Assembly (NCBI RefSeq): GCF_022808985.1
Contig: NZ_JAKZFT010000014.1
Location: forward strand, 44,454-108,453
DNA: 64,000 nucleotides
Direction of reading: 5' to 3'
From: Geotalea sp. SG265
Lineage (GTDB): Bacteria; Desulfobacterota; Desulfuromonadia; Geobacterales; Geobacteraceae
Positions 53,477 to 60,375 of the stretch are shown here, piece after piece (positions within the stretch are counted from its first letter, which is position 1; every line of letters begins with the position of its first letter). The notes beneath the pieces were generated by a model that saw only the letters and a program-made list of their open reading frames with translations, had not been told where the DNA came from and did no database searches. The translations under genes were made by a program, and so were the position numbers.

Positions 53477-53594
53477 TACTATAAATTCTGAGGACCAGGA
53501 TTTGCTAGATTATTTATACTATTATAAAGGTACTGCCTTTATAGTATTATAAACTTCTTTATAATATTAGAAATTTATTTATACATCTATAAAG
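53425..53594. repeat. Six-copy array of 18-bp TTTATA-N4-TATAAA palindromes next to attI
   Basis: Copies start at 53425, 53469, 53512, 53537, 53557 and 53577, each 18 bp. The best are ATTTATAATACTATAAAT (53469), CTTTATAGTATTATAAAC (53537) and ATTTATACATCTATAAAG (53577). The copies at 53425 and 53557 are degenerate in the right arm. Spacing is 44, 43, 25, 20 and 20 bp. The copies at 53512 and 53537 also face each other as a larger inverted repeat around TACTG. The array begins in the ORF end and stops four bases before the attI-like left box. It could be an operator array, a cassette promoter region or an accessory site for integration. Confidence 0.85.
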
Positions 53595-53598
53595 GGCA

Positions 53599-53625
53599 GT
53601 CTAACTGCTCAATTACGAGTTGGGC
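53599..53625 (+). other. attI-like recombination site
   Basis: Left box GTCTAAC (53599-53605) and right core GTTGGGC (53619-53625) lie inverted 13 bases apart, with GGGCA just before, resembling the simple site of known attI loci. There is no long hairpin between the boxes, unlike attC. The first cassette begins within GTTGGGC. The match is by core boxes and position; attI sites are not otherwise conserved. Confidence 0.65.
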
Positions 53626-53644
53626 AGAAGAAAAGAGAAAAACT

Positions 53645-54037
53645 ATGGACGACGATAAATGGAGACAAACTCTGCAATGCTGCCGTCGTATTTTAGGGCG
53701 AGGTAGCTGGAATCCGCATTTAAGTGAATCTTGGTGTGCTTACACGACGTTTAGCAGCCTTGAGCACGGCATTCACTACTGGAGTTGCGGATTTCCAGAA
53801 GAGGATGAGTGCTTGGATGACAAAACCGTTGATGGCGGACTGTGGAGCCAATCTTTTCATTATCAAGACCTGGCTCATCTGGTAGTCCCTGCGAAATTCT
53901 ATTGGGAAGAATACATAGATGGAAAGTTTGAATTTGGCTTTAAAAATCAAAAGATTACGGAATTATCTGAAGAGCTTAAAAAGTTGAAAGTGCCTCACAG
54001 GCTTACTGATTTGGTATTAGAGATCAAGCTATATTGA
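53645..54037 (+). CDS. Cassette 1: unknown 130-aa protein
   Basis: First cassette after attI. Soluble, acidic and rich in Trp/Tyr/Cys (WSCGFPEEDECLDD, YWEEYIDGKFEFGF), with no signal peptide or recognised domain. It has only 19 bases between the attI core and its start, with AAAGAGAAA as a weak ribosome site. Being first in the array, it should be the most strongly expressed cassette if a promoter lies in the attI region. Confidence 0.7.
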   Translation: MDDDKWRQTLQCCRRILGRGSWNPHLSESWCAYTTFSSLEHGIHYWSCGFPEEDECLDDKTVDGGLWSQSFHYQDLAHLVVPAKFYWEEYIDGKFEFGFKNQKITELSEELKKLKVPHRLTDLVLEIKLY

Positions 54038-54055
54038 AGGATAATCGAAACACCG

Positions 54056-54129
54056 GCCCAACAGGCCCTTGGACACCGACCGGGGCTGAGAAGCGCCCCG
54101 GCGCGGGTCAAGGGCGCAAGCCGTTAGGC
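54056..54129 (+). other. attC site 1
   Basis: R'' GCCCAAC (54056) and R' GTTAGGC (54123) are 74 bp apart end to end. The inside folds as GCCCTTGGACACCGACCGGGGC against GCCCCGGCGCGGGTCAAGGGC. It belongs to the CCCTTGGACACCGAC family shared with attC 3, 6 and 11. Confidence 0.92.
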
Positions 54130-54145
54130 CAAGAAAGGAGCAATC

Positions 54146-54928
54146 ATGGAATATATAAAAGTCTATAAGACGAAAGTTCCAAACGCGGCTATAACCTTGG
54201 ACCGCATGATTCAACTTGCTTCTGCATTCAGTAAAATTAGGTCAACGGAGATAAGGACACGTTTTTCAAAGCTTCTTGACCATGAGAAACTTAATTTTTG
54301 GGATTTCGGTGTAAAAGCAACGGCGGCACTAAATAAGGGAGATTCCGTAAATATTATTTGTGGTTCAAAAGGCTATTTATGTCAGATCATAGAAATAATC
54401 AAAGACCCAAATGGCGAGCTTGGAGATATATTCGGGTGGACTCGCATGTACGACGCTCCATATAAAAACGTTTGTGCCTTGACGATAAAATCAGCAAAAC
54501 AACTTAGTCCTATTGAAATCAAGCAGTTGCTATCTAATTCAAAACAACTTGTCAGCTCCTTCTATAGTCGCGGCCCTTCTCAAACCCCACGAAAACCAGA
54601 AGCTTTAAGCGAAGGAAGAGTTGTAGAGTTATCACTGACAACTTTTGAAAGAAACCCTGCCGCAAGAAAATCATGCCTTGACCATTTCGGGCCACAATGC
54701 CGTGTCTGCGAATTTGATTTTGAAAAAAACTACGGAGAGCTTGGCAAAGGCTTCATCCATGTCCACCACATTACCCCCTTGTCTCACATAAGAGAAAACT
54801 ATGCGGTCGATCCCATTAAAGACCTTATTCCTGTTTGTCCCAATTGCCATGCAATGTTGCACATAAGGCAAGGCGAGCCGCTCACGGTTTCAGAATTGAA
54901 GACCATCTACAGCTCAACAAAGGCCTAA
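54146..54928 (+). CDS. Cassette 2: HNH endonuclease-domain protein
   Basis: 260 aa, with aaaggagc before the start. The C-terminal HNH domain has CRVCEFDFEKNYGE, the catalytic HVHHITPLS and the zinc/Asn-His half PVCPNCHAMLH. The N-terminal 150 residues form a separate domain (GDSVNIICGSKGYLCQIIEI, GWTRMYDAPY). It may be a DNA-recognition module of the EVE/PUA-like kind seen in modification-dependent McrA-type enzymes, but that is only a resemblance. The stop codon lies inside attC 2. A stand-alone HNH protein in a cassette would suit phage defence. Confidence 0.85.
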   Translation: MEYIKVYKTKVPNAAITLDRMIQLASAFSKIRSTEIRTRFSKLLDHEKLNFWDFGVKATAALNKGDSVNIICGSKGYLCQIIEIIKDPNGELGDIFGWTRMYDAPYKNVCALTIKSAKQLSPIEIKQLLSNSKQLVSSFYSRGPSQTPRKPEALSEGRVVELSLTTFERNPAARKSCLDHFGPQCRVCEFDFEKNYGELGKGFIHVHHITPLSHIRENYAVDPIKDLIPVCPNCHAMLHIRQGEPLTVSELKTIYSSTKA

Positions 54929-54995
54929 CAATCGGCGGCACTCAGTCGGCGCGGGAAAGGCCCCGCGCCGCTGGTGCGCCTCATCACCGTTGGAC
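54923..54995 (+). other. attC site 2
   Basis: R'' GCCTAAC (54923) and R' GTTGGAC (54989), 73 bp, enclosing a CGGCGCGGG...CCCCGCGCCG stem. The stretch from here to 55134 has no ORF but contains CCCAGT (55092) and ACTGGG (55129) arms ending at ATTGGAA, which may be a decayed attC or an empty mini-cassette. Confidence 0.88.
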
Positions 54996-55151
54996 ATAAA
55001 AGAGACGAAAAACCGATGAGTAGCTCGGTGTTGCTTTAGAGCCGCCGGGAGTGGCAGTAATTAAGCGGCGCGAACGGCGAGAGATGGAAACCCAGTCTGC
55101 TAGGGCCACGTTGGTGCCGAGAACTAAACTGGGATTGGAAAGGAAGATTAC

Positions 55152-55379
55152 ATGACGAACAAAACTTTAGCCGATTTCATCTTTGATTTTGTACTGCCTG
55201 CCACTGGGATCTCTTGGATGGGCTTTATTTATTACTCTGCTTATTTATCAAAAAAATACAAAACATTAATCCCATGGGCAGAGGCTAATAAAAAGGAACG
55301 CCTGTTCTTCAACTTGTTTATATCGGGATCTTTAGGCGGAATCGCTTTAATTGTTATGGTAGCCATCTACAACAAGTGA
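55152..55379 (+). CDS. Cassette 3: 75-aa double-TM protein, copy A
   Basis: 75 aa, with aaggaag before the start. Two hydrophobic segments, FIFDFVLPATGISWMGFIYY and ISGSLGGIALIVMVAIY, flank a basic loop (SKKYKTL, NKKERL), so it is probably an inner-membrane protein. It is 70/75 identical by eye to the gene at 57564. The two cassettes are alike from the TTGGAAAGGAAG boundary through the attC, so the whole cassette was duplicated. Function unknown. Confidence 0.75.
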   Translation: MTNKTLADFIFDFVLPATGISWMGFIYYSAYLSKKYKTLIPWAEANKKERLFFNLFISGSLGGIALIVMVAIYNK

Positions 55380-55441
55380 ATTTAATTTCAGGTCTGAAGC
55401 TGCTTCTGTCATTAGGCAGGTGAAAGACGAGAAAAAAGAGG

Positions 55442-55517
55442 TTCCAACCAAGCCCTTGGACACCGACCGGGGCTGAGAAGAGGCCCCGGTGCGGGTCAAG
55501 GGCGCAAGCCGTTGAGT
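55442..55517 (+). other. attC site 3
   Basis: R'' TTCCAAC (55442; first base off consensus) and R' GTTGAGT (55511), 76 bp. Same CCCTTGGACACCGACCGGGG family as attC 1. Confidence 0.9.
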
Positions 55518-55525
55518 GAGTAATA

Positions 55526-56032
55526 ATGATAGATAGAAAAGCAAGAGACATACTCGCTGAGAACTTCCGGCACCTGATATGCGGACAAATTTCGAACGAC
55601 CAATTTGAAGACAGGCTGAAAAGAAGCAAAGATGCTGGAGTATGTGAGGTGTTCTACAACGGAGCTTGGCCACTTTACGACGATCTCCACGAACATAAAC
55701 TGACAGGCAAGTGGGCAATTCCGGAGGAAGGAAAACCGATTGCTGCTCGGTATATCCTCTTCCTGAAAACAGAACTTGAATACGAATGGCCGAGGAAAAC
55801 AGGGATAAAAGAAGTCCCTTGGGCTTTCCTTGGCCTCTTTACTTTCGGAATATCGTCATTAATCCGCAACAGGATAAAGACTAAAGGAGAAAGAGGCGAC
55901 AAATCTGTATGGCCATTTTATCGCCGCTCTGACTATGAAGCCGCTCTGAAAGCACCGCCATACCTGAATAGAGAGCACTCAACCAGTAGGAAAACTAGAG
56001 GGGACGTACTTAAGAACTTTACTGGCAAATGA
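55526..56032 (+). CDS. Cassette 4, first gene: unknown 168-aa protein
   Basis: 168 aa, soluble except for a weak hydrophobic stretch (PWAFLGLFTFGISSLI). There are no recognised motifs. It begins nine bases after the attC 3 core, leaving little room for a ribosome site (gagtgag). Its last codons and stop lie within a 25-bp inverted repeat (55999-56072) instead of an attC. It therefore shares a cassette with the DUF4424-like gene downstream, or its attC was lost. Confidence 0.65.
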   Translation: MIDRKARDILAENFRHLICGQISNDQFEDRLKRSKDAGVCEVFYNGAWPLYDDLHEHKLTGKWAIPEEGKPIAARYILFLKTELEYEWPRKTGIKEVPWAFLGLFTFGISSLIRNRIKTKGERGDKSVWPFYRRSDYEAALKAPPYLNREHSTSRKTRGDVLKNFTGK

Positions 56033-56072
56033 ACGATTGTGGGTTTTAGTAAAGTTTTTAAGAACGTCCCCT
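55999..56072. repeat. 25-bp inverted repeat replacing an attC inside cassette 4
   Basis: The arms at 55999-56023 and 56048-56072 match at 23 of 25 positions. The outer part reads AGGGGACGT and its complement ACGTCCCCT, and the inner part AACTTTACT and AGTAAAGTT. The loop is 24 bases. Similar GGGGACGT...TTAAGAACGTCCCC repeats occur as REP-like elements in related genomes, as far as I recall. No GTTRRRY core is present, so it is not an attC. Confidence 0.8.
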
Positions 56073-56091
56073 TGGACTCCCAGGAGAAAAG

Positions 56092-57051
56092 ATGAAAAAG
56101 CTGATGATTGCTGCAAGTATCCTTTTTATGGCGATTTCAGCATATGCGAATGACTCTGCTGTCGAAGTTTCAGTAGGCGGTCTTAAGCTTCGGAAAGAAC
56201 ACAGCGTGCTAATGGAGACTGAGCGCCTCTTCATATCAAAGGAACTTGTAAGAGTTGAATATGAGTTTAGGAACACCTCAAAAATCCCTGTTTCAAGCGA
56301 GGTAGCCTTTCCCCTCCCCGCTATTCTCTATGAGAACCCTGACTATCAAGGAGGGCGGTACTTCGACGATTTTAAAGCTTGGAGTGACGGCAAGGCAATT
56401 AAGCTTGAAAAAGAAGTCAAAGCATTTGTGAAGAAACGAGATGTTACCGCCGAGCTCCGTAAAGCTGGAATATCCATTGGTGAGTTCGGTTATTTTGCCC
56501 CTGGTGGTGACAACGAAATTACGAAGCTAAATCCTGCCGTCAAAAAGAAACTCGTCAGCATTGGCGCACTCAAGGCTCCAGGTAATAAAGACAGAGATCT
56601 GGACTACTGGCCTGAGTGGGAAATACGGATAACGTATCACTGGCGGCAAGAATTTCCGCCAGGGGCTGTTGTGCATATTAGGCATGAATATCCCCCCGTC
56701 CCCGGTTATCGTCCTGTACAAGTTCCAAAACTTAAGAGGGAATTCAAGGACACCTGCCTCAACGACAGCGCGTTCAAAGAAGCAAAAAATCGCATATCTA
56801 AGAAGATGCAGAAAGAGCCAGGAATCAATAACTATTTCACTGCCAGTTGGGTAAGTTACATTTTGACTACGGCAAACACCTGGCAGACTCCCATAAAAGA
56901 TTTCGAGATGTCAGTGAAAGGCGAGAAAGATGATCTGGTGTCTTTCTGCTGGGATGGCGTCATTGAAAAGACTGGAGAGGCTGAGTACAGAATACGGAGA
57001 ACTGATTTTGTTCCAAAGAAGGATCTGAAGGTCTACTTTCTGAACCCATAG
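56092..57051 (+). CDS. Cassette 4, second gene: DUF4424-like exported protein
   Basis: 319 aa with a signal peptide (LMIAASILFMAISAYA) and an aggagaa ribosome site. The mature N-terminus (NDSAVEVSVGGLKLRKEHSVLMETERLFIS, then VEYEFRNTSKIPVSSEVAFPLP) matches my recollection of the DUF4424 family of secreted proteins. Beta-rich, with no catalytic motif. Probably periplasmic. The stop lies at the left edge of attC 4. Function unknown. Confidence 0.75.
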   Translation: MKKLMIAASILFMAISAYANDSAVEVSVGGLKLRKEHSVLMETERLFISKELVRVEYEFRNTSKIPVSSEVAFPLPAILYENPDYQGGRYFDDFKAWSDGKAIKLEKEVKAFVKKRDVTAELRKAGISIGEFGYFAPGGDNEITKLNPAVKKKLVSIGALKAPGNKDRDLDYWPEWEIRITYHWRQEFPPGAVVHIRHEYPPVPGYRPVQVPKLKREFKDTCLNDSAFKEAKNRISKKMQKEPGINNYFTASWVSYILTTANTWQTPIKDFEMSVKGEKDDLVSFCWDGVIEKTGEAEYRIRRTDFVPKKDLKVYFLNP

Positions 57052-57114
57052 GTTCAACTTGCGCCAAGACCGGTCGGCAGAAAACCGCCGCCGGTCAGGC
57101 TTATGACGTTGAGC
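57052..57114 (+). other. attC site 4
   Basis: R'' GTTCAAC (57052) and R' GTTGAGC (57108), 63 bp. The inside can pair through GACCGG/CCGGTC and GGC/GCC. Confidence 0.85.
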
Positions 57115-57177
57115 AAGTAAAACTGAAAAAGACAACAAAGCTGATTTAATCAATGGAATAAGACAGCTGGGAGAGTT

Positions 57178-57402
57178 ATGCGTTTTGAGTACATTGCTGG
57201 CATCTGTGGAATAGCGGCCTTAACTTGCCAAATGTTGATAGTGGTCGGATTGATAAGGAACATGATCATCCGAAAGAGCTTCATCGGATGGATTTTCCCA
57301 GATGGAACAACAAAGAAGGAAAAAATATATTTCGCTGTCACCTTCACACTGATGTTTATATTTGCCGCCACAGGAGCCTTCTTACCAAGAGCAGACGGAT
57401 AA
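57178..57402 (+). CDS. Cassette 5: 74-aa double-TM protein
   Basis: 74 aa. TM1 IAGICGIAALTCQMLIVVGLI and TM2 KIYFAVTFTLMFIFAATGAF are joined by a short basic loop (RKSFIGWIFPDGTTKKEK). GGGAG precedes the start. No known domain. It resembles the copy A/B cassette proteins in size and topology but not in sequence. Confidence 0.7.
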   Translation: MRFEYIAGICGIAALTCQMLIVVGLIRNMIIRKSFIGWIFPDGTTKKEKIYFAVTFTLMFIFAATGAFLPRADG

Positions 57403-57480
57403 AACCTTCAAAGCAAGGCAGGAGCTTCTTGTCCCAGAATATTTTCAACAGCAAGAAGGGGTTCTGCCGAGACAATGAAC

Positions 57481-57552
57481 GCTCAACCAGCCGGTTGGAC
57501 GCCGCCAGTCCCAAAAGGCCGGGCTTGCGGGTCAACCGGGCCCCCGTTGGAA
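57481..57552 (+). other. attC site 5
   Basis: R'' GCTCAAC (57481) and R' GTTGGAA (57546; last base off consensus), 72 bp, with CCGG...CCGGG arms inside. Its R' forms the exact left boundary of the duplicated cassette. Confidence 0.85.
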
Positions 57553-57563
57553 AGGAAGAGTAC

Positions 57564-57791
57564 ATGACGAACAAAACATTAGCAGATTTCATCTTTGATT
57601 TTGTACTGCCTGCCACTGGAATTTCTTGGATCTGCTTTATTTATTACTCTGCTTATTTATCAAAAAAATACAAAACCTTAATCCCGTGGACAGAGGCTAG
57701 TAAAAAGGAACGACTGTACTTCAACTTATTCATATCGGGATCTTTAGGCGGAATCGCTTTAATTGTTATGGTAGCTATATACAACAAGTGA
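57564..57791 (+). CDS. Cassette 6: 75-aa double-TM protein, copy B
   Basis: 75 aa from the ATG at 57564 (aaggaag upstream); the longer frame from 57225 runs through attC 5 and is not a gene. It differs from copy A at five residues (M to I, G to C, A to T, N to S, F to Y), all conservative or in loops, so both copies look functional. Downstream non-coding DNA and attC are also shared. It contains a perfect GTTAGGC core at 57823 where copy A has ATTAGGC. Confidence 0.75.
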   Translation: MTNKTLADFIFDFVLPATGISWICFIYYSAYLSKKYKTLIPWTEASKKERLYFNLFISGSLGGIALIVMVAIYNK

Positions 57792-57854
57792 CTTGCATTT
57801 CAGGTTTGAAGCTGCTTCTGGCGTTAGGCAAGTAAAAGATGAGAAAACAAGAGA

Positions 57855-57930
57855 TTCCAACAAGGCCCTTGGACACCGACTGGGGCTGAGTAGCCGCCCC
57901 AGTGCGGGTCAAGGGCGCAAGCCGTTGGCG
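57855..57930 (+). other. attC site 6
   Basis: R'' TTCCAAC (57855) and R' GTTGGCG (57924; last two bases off consensus), 76 bp. CCCTTGGACACCGAC family, near-identical to attC 3. Confidence 0.88.
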
Positions 57931-57935
57931 AGAAA

Positions 57936-58889
57936 ATGGAAGAAAACATGAACAAATTTAAGAAAGCTTGGATGTGCACCAGAACACTTAGCTATTACGC
58001 TCTTGGCATGTTGTGGAAAGGCTTTCTTATGGACGATGAAAATGAAAAAAAATATTCAAAATTTAGGCTCAAACGGATTGTAAAAAGTGAAGGTATTCCA
58101 TACAGGCGTCGCCTCGCCGCAATCAGGCTTTATGAAATTGGCGAACAAGAAATTGCCATCAACTTCCTAATTCAACAAATGAATCTCTATAAGCTCCCCG
58201 AAACTTCACCTACAACAATTTATGAGTCATGTGTCAATACGGCTATTGCCCTTGGAAGACTAGGTGACAAACGAACAGAGAAACCTCTGCTTGATGCGCT
58301 TGGTAAGCTTCCGTATTTTGGGGCTTCATACGCTTTGAGTCAAATGAACGGCGTGGACATTACTCTTGAGCTTGAAAAACAAGCTTCACTTGAAAACGAA
58401 AAAGGGATTCATGCTGTTATAGCTCTTGGTTATCTGAAGAGCGAACGAGTCTTGCCGTGGCTGATCGAAATAGTCGAAAATAAAAAACAATATGATGAAC
58501 AGCTTAAAAATCAACCATACACCTATGCGCTAACACACTTTGCTTTCAAAATTCTCGGATTATATGACTCGAAAAGAGCTGAAGATATTTTCAAATCAAT
58601 CCTCGATAGAGACTGGATAGACATATTGTTAGGGGAATATGTTTCCTATGAAAAGTATCCTAATTCTTACGCAATAGGTAATGAAGTTGGTTGGCAAGTT
58701 TCAAAGAAATATGGATGGGACAAATATCTGGACACTGATGGAGCGCTGTTCCCTTTCATTCATACCCACATAAGCCACTGGAATACTTATATGAAATCAC
58801 CATGCCCTTTCAATTCACAAGAAGAGATCGACTCTTTAAAAGAAAAAATCCTGAATGACATTTTGAGGGAATTGGGCAAGCTAGATTAG
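57936..58889 (+). CDS. Cassette 7: HEAT-like alpha-helical repeat protein
   Basis: 317 aa (an alternative start at 57948). Successive helical pairs such as RRLAAIRLYEIGEQEIAINFL, SCVNTAIALGRLGDKRTEKPLLDALG and GIHAVIALGYLKSERVLPWLIEIV have the HEAT/PBS-lyase-like spacing. No catalytic residues. Probably cytoplasmic and protein-binding. AT-rich compared with the Geobacter-like flanks, consistent with transfer. Confidence 0.65.
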   Translation: MEENMNKFKKAWMCTRTLSYYALGMLWKGFLMDDENEKKYSKFRLKRIVKSEGIPYRRRLAAIRLYEIGEQEIAINFLIQQMNLYKLPETSPTTIYESCVNTAIALGRLGDKRTEKPLLDALGKLPYFGASYALSQMNGVDITLELEKQASLENEKGIHAVIALGYLKSERVLPWLIEIVENKKQYDEQLKNQPYTYALTHFAFKILGLYDSKRAEDIFKSILDRDWIDILLGEYVSYEKYPNSYAIGNEVGWQVSKKYGWDKYLDTDGALFPFIHTHISHWNTYMKSPCPFNSQEEIDSLKEKILNDILRELGKLD

Positions 58890-58897
58890 AAATAGAT

Positions 58898-58960
58898 CGC
58901 CAACACTCGGCGGCAGACGGTCTGCGCTTCGCTTGCCGCTACGCCTCACAACCGTTGAGC
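58898..58960 (+). other. attC site 7
   Basis: R'' CGCCAAC (58898; two bases off) and R' GTTGAGC (58954), 63 bp. It belongs to a second attC family with GGCGGCA...CGCTTCGCTTGCCGCTACGCC, shared with attC 9 and 10. Confidence 0.85.
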
Positions 58961-58981
58961 ATAAAGAAAAAGGGGTAACGA

Positions 58982-59695
58982 ATGAGACAGATGTCATTAG
59001 CAATATTGATCTCTTTATGTTTGACAGGATGTTTTAGAGAGAGCTCTCAAAAGCATGAGATGGTATTTTACGATCTATGCCTTGCCAATAAAACGGATAA
59101 AGATGTTTATGGATCATATGTGTTAGACAATGGTTTTAAAGGTACAGATGGAGTAATAAGTTCCTGGGGTGGAAAAACTGAAGGATTTATGCCAACTAAC
59201 CCGAATACTAAAATCACGGTAACTTTCAAGGATGACCTAGATTCTATTATCGCAAGCGAAACATTTGAACCAATGAAATACTTTCCTCGTAATCTGGACA
59301 AGAGCATTACCACTACTTACACATTATTTCCAGATTCAAAAATACAACTGAGCTTTGAAGTGCATTTAGGTGGAGGCAATACTAAGACAATTATTCCTGG
59401 TGAATCAGATAGCGACAAACAAAGACGGGAGAGAGACGACGAATTAGTTAACGCTGCACGTGACGGGGATATCTCCAAAGTTACACGGTTATTAGCTGAA
59501 GGTGCAAACATAAATGCACGAAACTCATTTGGTATGAGTCCAATTATGATGGCAGTAATGGGAAAGCATCACGCAATAGTAAAACTGCTCATGACGAAAA
59601 ACCCGGATCTAACTTTCACGAATGGCAACGGAAAGTCAGTATACGACATTGCACAACAGGATGAAATCTTACGCCATATTCTCCCTAAAAAGTAA
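58982..59695 (+). CDS. Cassette 8: ankyrin-repeat lipoprotein
   Basis: 237 aa. Signal peptide with lipobox LTGC (Cys17). The middle (about 25-145) is a beta-rich domain of unknown family. The C-terminal 80 residues hold two to three ankyrin repeats: DELVNAARDGDISKVTRLLAEGANINARN, SPIMMAVMGKHHAIVKLLMTKNPDLTFTN. Expected to be membrane-anchored outside the cytoplasm. Such proteins can act as immunity or binding proteins, but no toxin partner is visible. Confidence 0.82.
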   Translation: MRQMSLAILISLCLTGCFRESSQKHEMVFYDLCLANKTDKDVYGSYVLDNGFKGTDGVISSWGGKTEGFMPTNPNTKITVTFKDDLDSIIASETFEPMKYFPRNLDKSITTTYTLFPDSKIQLSFEVHLGGGNTKTIIPGESDSDKQRRERDDELVNAARDGDISKVTRLLAEGANINARNSFGMSPIMMAVMGKHHAIVKLLMTKNPDLTFTNGNGKSVYDIAQQDEILRHILPKK

Positions 59696-59701
59696 AAGAT
59701 G

Positions 59702-59765
59702 TCCCAACTCTCGCGTGGACGCGGGCGCGATAAACCCGCGCCGGTCACGCTCATACACGTTAGGA
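59702..59765 (+). other. attC site 8
   Basis: R'' TCCCAAC (59702) and R' GTTAGGA (59759; last base off), 64 bp, with a GCGTG...CACGC / GCGGG...CCCGC stem. Confidence 0.87.
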
Positions 59766-59772
59766 ACAGAGG

Positions 59773-60291
59773 ATGAAACAACACCAGAAGGATTCAGTCT
59801 TAGCACTCTGCGCAAAAAGCATTGAACCGGCCGAATTCTTTGAACGGTATGGAATTACACCTGATGAAGTCGGAGACGAGGTCAAGCGGATACTGAGCAA
59901 TGCTCTTGAGAGCAGGGATGCCGAAGAAGTTGAGTACGCTCTCATGCTTGGCTTCTGCTTTTCATTTCCGGACAAGATCCTTCCCCTGATTCATGATTTG
60001 CTCGGAGCCGATTGGCATGAAAGTCATGAGAATATGATCAGCATTCTTCAGGACAGAAAGCATCCCTCTAGTGTGGAGTTTATACGGCGGGCAGCCCTGC
60101 TGAAACCCGAGTTGCAGTATCTAGAGTATGATGACTATGGTGCATATTACAAAAAGTGCATGTGGGCGCTGCAAGCAATAGGCACCGAGGAAGCCATAGA
60201 AGCTATTAAGAGCTTCGCGAGTGCAGAGGACCCTATTCTAGCCAGAGAGGCAAGGTACCGGTTGGAAAACTTCAAACAAAGTAGTTCCTAA
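59773..60291 (+). CDS. Cassette 9: alpha-helical (HEAT-like) protein
   Basis: 172 aa, wholly helical and acidic. Helix pairs such as EVEYALMLGFCFSFPDKILPLIHDLLG, HPSSVEFIRRAALL and GTEEAIEAIKSFASAEDPILAREARYRL resemble HEAT repeats. Cytoplasmic. It starts seven bases after the attC 8 core with AGAGG as ribosome site. No function assigned. Confidence 0.65.
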   Translation: MKQHQKDSVLALCAKSIEPAEFFERYGITPDEVGDEVKRILSNALESRDAEEVEYALMLGFCFSFPDKILPLIHDLLGADWHESHENMISILQDRKHPSSVEFIRRAALLKPELQYLEYDDYGAYYKKCMWALQAIGTEEAIEAIKSFASAEDPILAREARYRLENFKQSSS

Positions 60292-60348
60292 CCCGCGGCG
60301 GCACGCGGTCTTCGCTTCGCTCCGCCGGTGCGCCTTTTGACGTTGAAC
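60286..60348 (+). other. attC site 9
   Basis: R'' TCCTAAC (60286) and R' GTTGAAC (60342), 63 bp, with the GGCGGCA...TCGCTTCGCTCCGCCGGTGCGCC body shared with attC 10. Confidence 0.9.
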
Positions 60349-60375
60349 AACAAAAATGGAATAGGAGAAACACGA

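Noticed and set aside
57225..57563. Extended 188-aa version of cassette 6
   Set aside because: The frame runs through another cassette gene and attC 5. The 75-aa core matches copy A from its own ATG.
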